Shown piece by piece: positions 38,101-49,619 of a stretch of DNA of 64,000 nt. Each line of letters starts with the position of its first letter. Positions within the stretch are counted from its first letter, which is position 1. Source of the stretch: Polytrichum commune (Eukaryota > Streptophyta > Polytrichopsida > Polytrichales > Polytrichaceae); contig OX485803.1 of assembly GCA_950295325.1 (NCBI GenBank), positions 68,525,554 through 68,589,553 of the forward strand. The letters are read 5' to 3'. Made by a program: the position numbers and the translations under genes. Below the pieces are notes generated by a model. It searched no databases. It was given only the letters and a program-made list of their open reading frames with translations, and was not told the origin of the DNA.

Positions 38101-39892
38101 ACTCATGAAATGATCATACAGATCCCCTCAGTTCAGTTAACTATTGAGCTTAGACTGGTTAATATTCTGAGCACGTAGTCCAATCTCTTTTAAACAAATG
38201 TCAATTTGGTGTCCATTTTTAAATCCACACCAAACAACGTACCACTCAAATATAGGTATCCAATTAGGATAAGTAACCAAATTAGGCACATCTACCTTAG
38301 AGTACAGGTGGGCATTTATGCAAGTGCCATTTACACTAGGGGTGATCGTACTTGTGGTCATGGTTGTGGTACACTTTCTTTGGTTCTAATTCCATGAAAT
38401 GAGCACAATAAATGCTCACCGCAAACACGCTCTATCCCATTGATACCACTACTTTGCATGTGGCACCATTAGAGAGCTTTAAGGCCAAGGTCCCGGGAGA
38501 AAGTTGAGGAGGCAATCAGTTTAACTACTATCCAAGGTCACCAAGGATACTAATCACTTTAAATTCTTCTCGAGTCCAAGACCTAAACCAATGATAGATT
38601 GCGACAATTTAGAAGACTGATCCCGCCATCAACAACAACCACAAGGATTCACACAAGACAAGTGTGATAGCAAAAACATGTAGTTGTGGTTGATTATTGT
38701 GGTTAACCACAACCACAACCACCTATGTATTGTAAACAACCCTGCAGTTGCCTTTCCAAAGTTCTAAGACAGCCGCCTGCTGACAATAACTCGTTCATAT
38801 GCACAGGTGCAACAGGCCAGGACAACACGGCCCCCAAACTTGTATCTAACAAAACATAATGCAATAGGGAAAGAAAAGAAAAGAAAAGAATTAATGACAA
38901 GTACCTCATGACCTTGTTCTAGAAGCTCAACAGCAGTGGACATGCCTGCGAGGCCGGCCCCAATGATGGCTACTTTCAGCTTGGGACCTGTGTACTTCTC
39001 CGGATCGGGTGGGAAAAGCCCCTTTGGTGCTGCAACCAAAATCCAAAATCCAAAACCCACACACTAAACAAACTGGATCCAAAAATTTACATACCAAGAA
39101 CTAATTCCCCACATGCATTTCCCTACATTCACCGAACACAAAATGCACACCCAACTAACTACATAACCTCCTGAAGATGGTTGCTCTCCACATTGCTTTC
39201 TAAGCCTCCAACTGTCAAATCCCCCAACAAGACCCCTAAACCTTGACTTCACAAAAACCTCCCCAATTCCGCATACCTACTCCAACCATTCCCACAACCT
39301 TGTTTGGTCCGCGGACAGAGATCAACGCGCAGGGAAAACAAACAAGGAAGAACTCATCATGCGAGGATGAAGTTAAATTCCAACTATTTGTCGCTTAAAG
39401 TGGCAAGTAAGTTCAGGAAGACCTTTCTTCCTGTTGTGCTATTATTTATGTTAAAATTTATGCAAAATATTCTTGAACTCAGACATCATCAAGGATTGCA
39501 ACATTTGTTTCTATCTATCTATATGGCATCTATTTCTGTCTATCTACATGCAAATCCTTGATGCCAGGAAAATTCCCAGGACAGAAATCCAGGAATAGAA
39601 TTCAGAGTCTCACATCCCAAAGTGCACATGAATTTGCAAACTGGCAACCATCACAATAAGGAAGACATTTAATTTTTTCCCTACCTTTTCGACTCATATC
39701 CGAAACCATGCTTTGCAAGGAGCTCGAAACTCGAAGGCGCCTGCCATCACTGCTGCTGCCGACCCTCTTTTTCACCACCACCACCCCAAATGGCGATGAC
39801 CCACACAAAAATAAAGAAGAAGAAGAAGAAGAAGGTGCAAAGGCCAAAGTCCCTCCCAGACACTTCCCAGCCTGCAGCATCAGCCCCGCCAT
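32188..39892 (-). CDS. ZDS: zeta-carotene desaturase, plastid
   Basis: Plastid flavoenzyme that turns zeta-carotene into neurosporene and then prolycopene, passing electrons to plastoquinone. Fourteen exons: 39685-39892, 38905-39029, 37719-37853, 37452-37524, 37030-37103, 36668-36769, 36093-36337, 35808-35895, 35544-35586, 34997-35153, 34603-34731, 34310-34382, 33863-34027, 32188-32361. All junctions are GT-AG and all phases close: 1791 bases, 596 aa. Residues 1 to about 68 start [11 protein letters not shown] with a Ser run, a transit peptide. Then [13 protein letters not shown], the dinucleotide-binding fold [12 protein letters not shown] (about residues 89-100), [84 protein letters not shown] and the C-terminal [18 protein letters not shown]. 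Every block matches plant ZDS. An in-frame ATG at 39931 could add 13 residues. MITE copies sit in introns 2, 9 and 13. No sign of damage. Confidence 0.97.
32396..33114 (+). mobile_element. MITE family A, copy 5, in ZDS last intron, with inserted sequence
   Basis: Starts taaggtagcaggtctt and ends near 'attgtctaccttgc'. Family landmarks are present on both sides, but about 300 bp of extra sequence lies between roughly 32645 and 32970. The first part of the extra sequence (32640-32710) is a small inverted rearrangement of the element's own 'gactattgagcctagaatggtta' region. Confidence 0.7.
35206..35465. mobile_element. MITE family C, degenerate copy in a ZDS intron
   Basis: Begins agggccacttttacactaga and keeps family C order: 'gagggcccaagggatcaa', 'gtcctacatgg', 'gtttcatggtc', 'gcgggccttaacaccaaaccaggagacca'. 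The right end is missing. It lies in the intron between exons 9 and 10. Confidence 0.6.
37943..38299 (+). mobile_element. MITE family A, copy 6, in ZDS intron 2
   Basis: The clearest copy. TA, then AGGTAAATGC at the left; GCACATCTACCT, then TA at the right. This pattern suggests a 357-bp element with inverted ends flanked by a TA dinucleotide, as in Tc1/mariner-type (Stowaway-like) MITEs. No coding frame. Confidence 0.8.
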
Positions 39893-40511
39893 ATCTGCCC
39901 ACCAAATTCCTTCTACAACCTCAAATCCCACAAATTTTTCAACCCTCCGGATTGCAACACAAACTTGATACGCTGGGACTCAATCCAAAAACCCACAACC
40001 CAAAAAGTTATGGAACCCCTGAAATGAAAGAACTCACTCACTCACCCCACAAAAACTAAACTTGAATGTGTGTGAGAGTTGAGTTTGGAACTTGTAGGGG
40101 GTCAAGAACCCATGAGAGCAAAACCCAGGAACCGAGAGGAGATGGACTGGACTTTTAGTGACACCGAGACATGCGAGAGAGTGTGTCTGGATAAGAGGTG
40201 TGGAAGCTTGGCAAGCAGACAGCAAGCCTCACATTTTTGGCTGGGCTCCTAGGAAAAGAGAGAATTAAATTCTCTCGTTTTGCGCTTTTTCCCTTCCCCT
40301 TCCTTCGGAATTTGGATTGAGTCTCTGCATCATCGCAACTCGAACTGATTTGATTCCTCCACCGAGTCCCTTGTGATGAGGAAGGAGTGAGTCTTCGTCA
40401 TTTGGATGAAAATGTATGAAACTGGAATTTCAATTTCCATTTTTTTTATTTAATTCCGCTGTAATTACACCAACCCTCCGTAGGCTGCCCACAGGGGGAC
40501 CCCACTGCTAG
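39893..40511. promoter_or_regulatory. upstream region of ZDS
   Basis: About 600 bp upstream of the ZDS start, before the next dispersed repeat. It should hold the 5' leader and promoter. On the minus strand a CT-rich stretch near 40260-40330 precedes the leader. No individual element is called with confidence. Confidence 0.4.
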
Positions 40512-40725
40512 ATCCAGATGAACCGATTGAGTTTGAGAAATAACTGGTTGAAGTTCGAAACTTCAGGAAAATTATTAATCGTTTTAGAGGAATTTAGAGA
40601 ATATACCTCAATTAAATGGAAAAAAACCGAAAGATGTCAACATGTAACTGGTTGGACTTGGAAACACTAGGATCTCGACCAATAGTGCTCAAAGTCCTCT
40701 TCAGAAAATGTCTTAGGGTGCATTG
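40512..40725 (-). repeat. AACCGGTTA-type dispersed repeat, copy 2
   Basis: Reverse-oriented copy: 'aaccgattgagtttgagaaa', 'taactggttgaagtt', 'atgtaactggttggacttgg', 'ctaggatctcgacca'. The palindromic core has decayed to ACTGGTT. Confidence 0.6.
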
Positions 40726-42697
40726 TGACATTTTCTAACACACCCACCTCATTCAAAAACTATTGTATGATCTTGCAACAATACTTCTTAGGGTTCTTTC
40801 ATTATGTGTAGAATCTCATCCCAATGAAGTTACGCTAGATAATGACCATATCGCTAAATATTGCTACACATTGACAATCGAGTGGATCCAGCAAGTGGCC
40901 ACCTTCTACTCGCTCAGGTTCACAAAAAGGTCATTGTCTAAATATGTATTAGTCAGTTGGGATTCCATTGCATGAGAAGGGAAACATTTGAGTGGTGAGC
41001 TTATGTCCATGAAATATCGCTTAGCCAAGTCTGAAGCTTTTGTGGGACCTAGAATAAAGTGGGAATTTTGTGCACATTATTCTTGAAAGATGCTTACCCT
41101 AGGCGCATATTCAACATTAAATCTAAGCATGTACCATGCAAATAAATCGCACCATGCTTATATACAACGAGAAGAAATTTAGTTGCAAAGTCAGAGTCAT
41201 AAGAGGGTGTCGTATCTTGGGCAAGTCATTTCCAATTTATTTCTACCATTACAACATTCTACAATCATAGAAAGAAAAAAGTTGCAAGGGAGAGATTAAC
41301 AATACTATGCACCAAGATGCAATCAAGAAAGGATAATTTGGTTTGGGGAGTGTAGAAAATGTACAATAATTTTCTTTTCTTTTCTTTTCTTTTGGGGGGG
41401 GGTTCCTCAATAATGAATGGAGATTGTATTGGAAAGTATACTATGTGCGCAAAGATTGCATCACCACAAGAGCTAGAAGGGTTTAAAATTTGTGACACCA
41501 TGTCAAGGGACTCTATAGATTAATTATGGGATTAAACCTACTAAAAGAGAGATCTCTAAATTACGAGGGGTTTCCAAACTCTTTACCTTTAACTTACAAG
41601 TGTGCCACAAGTCCTTAGTAAAAATGTAAAACACGGAAGCTTACAATAAATTTTACGTGATAGGGAAGTGCATTGTGGACATGTTTAAGGACATGGCCCC
41701 AAATTCCACAATGCACAATCCGAAGCACATTCCCTTACATAAAGACCCTTATATTTATTATGCATACGGACTATACAATTGTGCATTCTACTAGGTGGCA
41801 AGACATTACATGCTAGCATAAATGGAATATTATGTTTCTAAAATGGACATGTATCAATTAAGCAAAAAGGAAGAGGGGAGGTGGGGGGGGGGGCATGTGT
41901 TATGACTTTCATTCACCTTCCTAGCATATAAAATTGCCACCCAAATCCGTCCTTGTTTCTACTTTTTGATTGAAACATTGAACGGTGCAAGCTATGTATG
42001 GACTCCTCCTCCTACTTTGGTGGAAAGTCATTCAAATGGAAATTCCTTGCAATACAACATATATGCCTATGTAGAGGATTGAGAACCTTCCGCAATAAGG
42101 GAAGTTGAAATTAGGAGCATAATTTTAAGCTTGTTGTTCTCAAAGTCAAGAAAAGTATCTTTCAACTCAAGTTCTTGAGTTGTTCAAGCTCCAATTAGAT
42201 TTTAATGATGTATGACTTACTTATTTCTGGAGCCAAATGAGATTAGGACGAGTGATTTCCATCAAAGAGAATCAAAGTATCACCAAGTAGGCCTTCTCAT
42301 ATGATGGAATGTTCTAGAGTTGAATATGTACCTAAGGTATACGGATGTTGTTCGGTAACTTTTCTTGATCGGACCCTTATATTTGATTGGTGTGTGGTGA
42401 GTTCACGATCAAAGAACAAACACCGTAAAGCAACATGCGATATTGGATTGTGTCTTCAAATTTTGTTAACTACGCCACATTTAATTGTGAACAAAATTGG
42501 GAGGATTTGTGTATTCAATTTATAAGAATCAATGAACGTACATTTCTTATAATCATAATTGAATTAGGGAAAGTCTAGTTTTGAATTCATTTTTTTGTTG
42601 ATACTTCATCGTAGATTTGCTAACGCAACACGAATTTTTTTTGTATAAATCCAATTGGTAGAGGTTGGAGAACATGAAAAACAAACGAATAACACGA
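40726..42697. other. intergenic, no gene seen
   Basis: No coding features. Homopolymeric G runs at 41394-41402 and 41883-41893 and a 'ttttc' run at 41368-41392 are simple repeats. Confidence 0.4.
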
Positions 42698-42934
42698 AGA
42701 GAGGGAATTATCATATATGAGTGTACCTCTCATTCATCCACCATAAGAGCCCTGAAATTGTATGCAATGCGTAGGTTACTTCTTTTAGATAATTTGACAC
42801 CAGTGTCAACTTCAAAGACCCTTAATTAGTTTAAGCGAGGTCATTTGAGATGAGTCGGCAACAAACCTATAGGGGTCCAAGTTTTAATGTTGGATGAATG
42901 AGAGGCACACTCGTATACGATAATCCCCTCTCTC
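42698..42934. mobile_element. MITE family D, copy 2
   Basis: Long terminal inverted repeat of about 45 bp. The left end is gagagggaattatcatatat, then gagtgtacctctcattcatcc. The right end is the inverse, 'ggatgaatgagaggcacact' then 'cgtatacgataatcccctct'. The middle is AT-rich and non-coding. Confidence 0.78.
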
Positions 42935-43191
42935 CGAACAATGAATGGGGGGAACCGGCTACTAGTTATAGATCAACTAGTTTGTTTTCCCAGATTACCA
43001 ATTCAAATCAAAGCTCTAGGAAATGATCAAAACCATACTTTGGAAATCATCCTATCATAAGTAAGAATATAAGGAATAATTGAAGCATTTCAATGAATAA
43101 CATGTTGATTCTATAGAAGTAAAGATAGCAACCAAGTTGGCTCAAATTTTCTCCCCGTTCATCGTTTCCAAATAACTCCCACATGTCTAGC

Positions 43192-43432
43192 GAGAGGGAA
43201 CTATCATATATGAGTGTACCTTTCATTCATCCAACATTAAAAAAAACCCTAAATTAGCATGCAACCCAAAGGTAATTTTTTTAAAGTTTATTGGCATTGG
43301 AATAAGCTCTAAAGACCCCGACTTAATCTACTTGAGATCATTTGAAATGAACTGACAACAAACCTACAGGGGATCGAATCTTTATGTTGGATGGATGAGA
43401 GGTATGCTCATATACAATAATTCCCTCTCTCT
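43192..43432. mobile_element. MITE family D, copy 3
   Basis: Same inverted ends as the copy 260 bp to the left (gagagggaactatcatatat / tatacaataattccctctct) and the same interior landmarks ('tgcaa', 'ggtaattttttta', 'agacccc', 'tttgaaatgaactgacaaca'). Same orientation as the neighbour. Confidence 0.78.
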
Positions 43433-43442
43433 CCTACACAAT

Positions 43443-43630
43443 GTTCAGGGAGATTTTTGGGCATGATTGGTCGAGATCCTACTATTCCCACGTCCAACCG
43501 GTTACATGTTCAGATCTTTCCTTTTTTCTTTATGAACATGAAGTATATTCTCTAAAGTCCTCTAAAATGATTGGTAATTTTCCTAAACTTCAACCGGTTA
43601 TCTCTCAAACTCAACCAGTCATATGTAACT
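43443..43630 (+). repeat. AACCGGTTA-type dispersed repeat, copy 3
   Basis: Order as in the copy at 20846: 'tttttgggcatgattggt', 'gtccaaccggttacatgtt', 'ctaaaatgattggtaatttt', 'acttcaaccggttatctctc'. It starts about 10 bp after the MITE family D copy. Confidence 0.7.
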
Positions 43631-44385
43631 AGAGTCAAACCACCTATTCCCAATCAACACCCCGTCATAGAACCTATAGGGTACCATAATTTCAATTAGG
43701 CCGGGACTGAATTTCGATTGGGTCGAAATCAAAAGTGCCATGACACATGTCCCTGGATTTGAGTGCTAAAGTGAGGAGGAATTTGTCTCAAATGACCAGT
43801 TATGACAAACTCTAGACATTGGTAATATGTTCAGGCCAACTTTTGACTTAAAAAATTCACAATAATCTCAAAACAAGGAATAAAATAACCAAAAAAATTA
43901 CAGTCCTTTTGATTTCTATCTTCCCACACAGAAAAAAAAAATTACACCACCTTATACTTCTCCAGATCTAGCGTAGAATCTCTCAAGTGATCCGTTATGG
44001 GCACCTCTACTAAAGTGGTCGGTTCTCCCCATTCAATGCTCCCACATACCTTACGTTAGAAACCACCTAATGTCAATGCCCATCTTTCACCTTGAGTTAC
44101 TTTCTTGATACATTCACCCAAACTAACTTTGAATAATACCAAATATACCTCGAACCCGAGAAGTCCTTTGTGCTACAGGAAGGTCAAACGCATGCCTTGT
44201 TTGCACTCGGCTAGTATTTGGGGATCCACTTTACGATTTAGTAAGGCAAGTGGAAGCCGCCCAATCACGACACAGATCGGAGGATCTCCACCCTTGATTT
44301 GGTGCCATGGTTTTGAGGATTAGGATCCGAGATCATGAGGGAACCTTCCACAATTAAAGAATGTGGTTGGATTTGTATACCCATC

Positions 44386-44432
<47 letters not shown>

Positions 44433-44685
44433 TATGTGATCCGGCCGGTTGGGTTTCCCAAAGATTCGGCACACGAGCTTGACCAATCCCCATGGTCCTA
44501 GTAAACTAGAGTCCGTATACGTGGGTAAACCTCCATGTGTATTGGGCATGTAGTCCAATGTTTCTTGAGCATGTGTCTTCTTGGACTTTGTTCTTGGATC
44601 CCAAGCCTAACCATTCAACATTCATAAATAAGTGTGTAACATAGATGGGTTCTAAATTGTTACTTTTCTAACTAGACTATACCTC
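43631..44685. other. intergenic, simple repeats and fragments
   Basis: (AT)n microsatellite at about 44393-44428. 44535-44685 holds rearranged fragments of MITE family A ('gggcatgtagtccaatgttt', 'gatgggttctaaattgttac'). No gene. Confidence 0.5.
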
Positions 44686-45048
44686 ATGTTGTATTAGTGT
44701 TGCCCATTCTATTTGTCTTACTCGATAGTGATTGTAAACTACGGGTGTAGTGTCACCACCACCATATGTGAACCTAATATTATTTGTCATTTTTTGTTAG
44801 TACATTATCGGTTTACAATGTTGTAGTTACTGTCACTTACTAAGTGACTTCTCATCCAAATTGCAATCATCCATGACAACAATTCATTACGGAAATTGTT
44901 AGGATGTAGAATATGCCAAAAGTGAATGAAACTAAATGTAAATTGGGATGACATTGTTTGTGAAGTTATGGATAAGAAGTGTCATTAGAAAGTTACCACA
45001 ATGACATAGAATACCATATGACACTAAACACAATATTTAGTGTGCTTC
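44686..45048 (+). mobile_element. MITE family B, copy 4
   Basis: Left end weak (tattagtgttgcccattcta); right end 'cactaaacacaatatttagtgtg'. The body matches: 'gtgtagtgtcaccac', 'tttacaatgttgtagttact', 'catccatgacaacaa', 'gtgtcattagaaagttacca'. Confidence 0.72.
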
Positions 45049-45332
45049 TCCCTAAAATTTTAGGCACCATTAAGATTAGTATTGGGACAAAAATTAAGAT
45101 TAAATGGGACAAAAAATTTAAAAATTTTAGGCACCATTAAGATTAGTATTGGATCACTAAATTTTCTGTCCCATTTAGAGGGGTGACCCATTTATGAGGT
45201 CATATAGTAAAATCCTTAATACGTATGCAAGGTCATGCGCTTGAGACGCCTCCTTGACCATGAATTTGAACCAAATATGAATGTCCTAGACTCAGGTGAT
45301 GACGTATTGCTGACATATGCACAGTGCAAGGG

Positions 45333-46149
45333 CACGGGTAGATCACTCCCACGGGTAGATCACTCCATTGTCAAGTTGAACACCATGTGCGACCAAAAAA
45401 AATCTTCTTTTGGTAATTTGCACCACCAAAATGGGTCAAAATTTTATCAAAATTTTATCATGAGTAGATATACACAATACCTATGACATAGTTAAAAGTG
45501 GTAACTAAATTTGATGATTTGTTTTTTTCATAAAACATACCATTTCTAACTAGAATGACACAAAATTGAACTAAAACAATTACTAAAAAAAATAAAGATG
45601 ACTAAAAATTTCAAAAAATTATACAAAAGATACTATCAATGGTTATGTATATGTAGAAAAAATATCATAAATTTTAAAATTATATATGGCATGTAATATA
45701 GGGGTAGCAAACTTTGTCCGCACGTGGTGTCAACTTGACAATGAAGTGACCTCCCCGTGATCACTCCATTGTCAAGTTGACACCACGTGCGGACAAAGTT
45801 TGCTACCCCTATATTACATGCCATATATAATTTTAAAATTTATGATATTTTTTCTACATATACATAATCATTGATAGTATCTTTTGTATATTTTTTTGAA
45901 ATTTTTAGTCATCTTTAATTTTTTTAATAAATGTTTTAGTTCAATTCTGTGTCATTCTAGTTAGAAATGGTATGTTTTATGAAAAAAAACAAATCATCAA
46001 ATTTAGTTATCACTTTTACCTATGTCATAGGTACTATGTATATCTACTCATGATAAAATTTTGACCCATTTTGGTGGTGCAACTTACCAAAAGAAGATTT
46101 TTTTTGTTGCATGTGGTGTTCAACTTGACAATGGAGTGATCTACCCGTG
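45333..46149. mobile_element. 817-bp fold-back element with 8-bp target duplication
   Basis: TGCAAGGG at 45325-45332 is repeated at 46150-46157. The element begins CACGGGTAGATCAC and ends with its exact inverse. Almost the whole length is one inverted repeat: about 400 bp on each side of a centre near 45753, including matching poly-A/T runs. The central ends (tcacttcattgtcaagttga / tcactccattgtcaagttga) resemble the outer ends, so each arm looks like a complete smaller element with its own inverted termini. The 8-bp duplication and CA...TG ends suggest a hAT-type relative. No coding frame. Confidence 0.9.
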
Positions 46150-46157
46150 TGCAAGGG

Positions 46158-48951
46158 GCGACTGGTGGATACAGTGTGTATGAACGAGATGAAGAGACGT
46201 GAGAGCCTCCAACCACCTTACTTTTTAGTTGGTGGGGTCCTTCTTATAGCAGCCATAAGAGTTCTCTAATTCCAAACTTGTTACAAGCCAACCCTTGGCC
46301 ATTCAGATGGGCCAAAAGTTTGTGGGTCTAAATCTTAGTGTTGTGAATGTATCAAGACTTTCTTTTGCTCATTTGAACTTTATTTTTGTGCAATATAATT
46401 AATGGTCATTCATTCAAGGATTTCAATACCATATTAATAATCTCAAACCACATTGTTTGATTCTATGCTCGGGGGGGGGGGGGGGGGCACTTAGTGTATA
46501 CTTTGTGAACCACCTACGTGACTCATGTTTACTACAAGGGTTTTCTTTTGTTTTTTGGGAGGGGGTTTAGTTATAAAAAATATGGTGTAAGACGCATTCT
46601 TCATACCCTTCTAGTACTTGTATTTTTTGGACCATGTGTTTATTTGACACCCTATCTTAATTACAAAGCATTAGAATTTTGGTAGTCGTTTAGGGTCTAT
46701 TCTCTAGGCTACCACACAAGAATCTGACACAACAAAGTTCATAGGCTTTGACACACAACACACTATGATACCCAATAGCAATCATAGAAGAAGAGTTAGG
46801 CATGAAGATTTAAACACAAGACATCGCATGCAAAGGAGACGACGAGAAAAAAAATAGTTTTTGCATTATACTCATTGCAAAAAACATTGTGTTTTATTAA
46901 ACAGAGTTTCATGACATAAATGAAGACATTATGTTTCAATGAACGTAGTTTCAAGTCTCTACACACTTACAAGCAAGAAAATATCCCAACAACTTGACCA
47001 GTAATACAACCACAGGGGCCTCCAAAAATCTAGGAAACAATGGAGCACAAAAAAAAATTGCATCAAACTAGACTATTCCATACATTGGAGATGAAGAAAT
47101 GAGGGCAACAACTAAGTTGAAGGGTGGACGCTTCATTGAACTCCTTTGCAGCCGTCAACTTAGGCACGAACAACAACTTTAGTGCTTACAATCCAGAGAA
47201 CAACAATGGCCATGCTCAACAACAATCCACCCCAAACTTAAGACAATGAAGGGTTTAAATTAAAAGAACTCACCTTACAAACACAAATGAAAGGTAATCC
47301 AGATGTTGGCAAGGTGCTCATGGTTGTCATCCATTTGGACCGTGGCTTCCTCACACTAGCCAACCTCAAGTAAACGACAAAGGTACACAAGCTCACAAAA
47401 CTTTAGCGATGACATGCAGCCATATCAGAGGTGCTCAAGGATATCATGCTCCAACACCCAAGACCTTGCCAAGACATTCAAATAGGCATCAAACAAATCT
47501 ATTGGGTGCTCATCTAGAGCCCCATTGAAAGAGAGGTGTTTGCAACACCAAGATGTACCAATGCTAATGCGTTGAACTCTACACAAGTGCCCAACAAACG
47601 CTGGGTGTTGTGGCTCACAAAGGTATTGGGGGGGGGGGGCAACTTGCACAGAAAGATTGCGTGGTAAGTAGGTGGACATTGGAGTGCCTCCCATGGTGAC
47701 GTTGGTGTTGCCATCTCTGCCAACATGCAATTGATAAAGATCTAGAGTGCCTTCTCGTATGTAGGAACGACGTTTGGATCCTTGAAGGAGACCTCCAACA
47801 CGTTCGCCATAGTGCCCAGCTACATCCCACATACTGCATTACTAGCTAGATCTTAGTAAAGAAGAGGTGCGCATTCAGTGGAAAAACCAAAATGCAAGTC
47901 AAGAGAACAATGCACAAATGTGTGCATAAGGTCGGGAGATGGTGCACTTACAGAAACTCGCCTATTGCCTAGTGTAGAAGTTACCAACATCATTGAGAGA
48001 GACCGACCGTACCTTCATGGTGTTGAATAGAATCTGCACCAAACCCACAGATGAGATGAGGAACATGATGGAGTAGACCAGGATCCCAATAAGTCCAATC
48101 ACAATCATGACTAGGGATTACTGTAAGACATACATGATTGGGTATGGAGAAGAATAATCACCAGAAGGAGGGATCTAACCTGAATAATGTGGGTGATGAA
48201 AATGAACGTTAACCTAATTGATGACCTTGCACATGCCCACAAAAAAAAAAAAAAAAAAAACTTTAATTGGGAATACAACTTCTAAGATGCAACACACCTG
48301 AACAAAAAATGAAAACAAAGTAACATGTGCATGGGGATTTAGAACATGTGCATGTGCATTGGGAAAGGTATTCCATTGTCAAGGACAACTGCAACATTAG
48401 TATTCAACATGTAAACTTTAGTGTCTTGATTATATTACAATTGAACACATGTCAAAATAGAATTTAAGTCAACCCATGTCCAATCAAAATGATCATACTT
48501 ATAAAAAAATTCGACCAACTTGTTTTGAATATCAGTATAACATCATAAAATTAGTCGGGGATGATAAACATTTTTGGGTACACACCTCTACAACCTCTTT
48601 CAAATCAATCGGATGTTTCAATGCTCCCCATTTGCTCCCAAATGTTTTCCTTATTTTATTGGACCCGACTGAGCCACCATTTTCTTTCATCTACACCGTT
48701 CAAGATGCTTGTGGGTCTTCCCTTCGGTCTCCCTATATTCTTCTGTGAGACTTTTTTTCTCTTTAGAGCAACCTTGAATGTAGACGGAATAATCATGGAA
48801 TTGTGTTCTACAAAATAGACCCCAACATCCTATCCTAGCCCCACTATCCTACTACTACACGATGATGCATCAAAGTATGCATCATTATTGTTGAAATGTA
48901 CAACATTTCTAACCCGGGTAAGTGAATCTTTGGAGAGAAATAGATTACCGT
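46158..48951. other. repeat-rich intergenic stretch
   Basis: Poly-G runs at about 46471-46487 and 47630-47639 and poly-A at about 48240-48260. A minus-strand 135-codon frame at 47425-47832 shows no domain I know and crosses the poly-G run. It may be eroded transposon sequence related to the coding remnant at 48952. No host gene seen. Confidence 0.4.
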
Positions 48952-49596
48952 TCAACTCAGCCACAAGTGTCGACTTACATACCTTGTGAAGTTGTGACCT
49001 ATATACTTCACGAATGGCACATTCTTGGTTGGGACAATGATTGCTTGGGGATGTGGCTCCTCTGCATCTAGCAATTTAGAGATCACCTGACGTGTCTCAT
49101 CCTCCAACTCGGGAAGAGCCTGTGACCTAACTCGTTCCTCATCAACAACTTCGTCTTTCAACTTTTTTGCACTCATGAGTGTAACTCGTGCCTCCTCGGC
49201 AATCTGTGCAACATTGGCCTAGTAATGCAGATCATGTTGCAACACTTCCATATCTATATCTTCTTCTCTAACATGTCGTTGTGTTGGTGTATAAACAAAA
49301 TGCTTAGGATCTTCTTTTTCAAAGAGCCATGGTTTATTGAACCGCGCTAAATTCTTAGGGTTGGCACCAAGTGATGGAGCCATGTTCAACCCATGAAAAT
49401 CCTTATGAGCTTCCCTAAACCCCTCCTTCAGGGCGCCAACGTACTCATCGGTGGAAACTAGATTGTGTCGAGGTCACCTTCAACCCTCAGCCTTAGACGA
49501 TGTAACCCGCTGCTGAACCGGTCTACATGGAAGTTACTCCCACCAAAATTAGACCATTCTAGGTTTTCATTTCTATGAAGGTGGTTGTATGCACAC
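48952..49596 (-). pseudogene. decayed coding stretch cut by the CACTA terminus
   Basis: Read on the minus strand from the CACTA junction, the first codons after the transposon end are open. They include HLHRNENLEWSNFGGSN and FSSGLHRLRLRVEGDLD, then a stop. A shifted frame continues with STDEYVGALKEGFREAHKDF, GLNMAPSLGANPKNLARF and WLFEKEDPKHFVYTPTQRH. An in-frame TAG (49219-49221) follows, then AEEARVTLMSAKKLKDEV and RSQALPELEDETRQVISK, stopping at 48952. The sustained acidic/basic, protein-like composition over some 600 bp with one shift and one stop indicates a former coding sequence. I do not recognise the family; a transposon protein is likely. Confidence 0.5.
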
Positions 49597-49619
49597 TATG
49601 CCAAATACAGGCTTTTTTG

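Noticed and set aside
47425-47839. Minus-strand frames of 70-135 codons
   Set aside because: They overlap in several frames, cross a poly-G run and show no domain; at most eroded transposon sequence.
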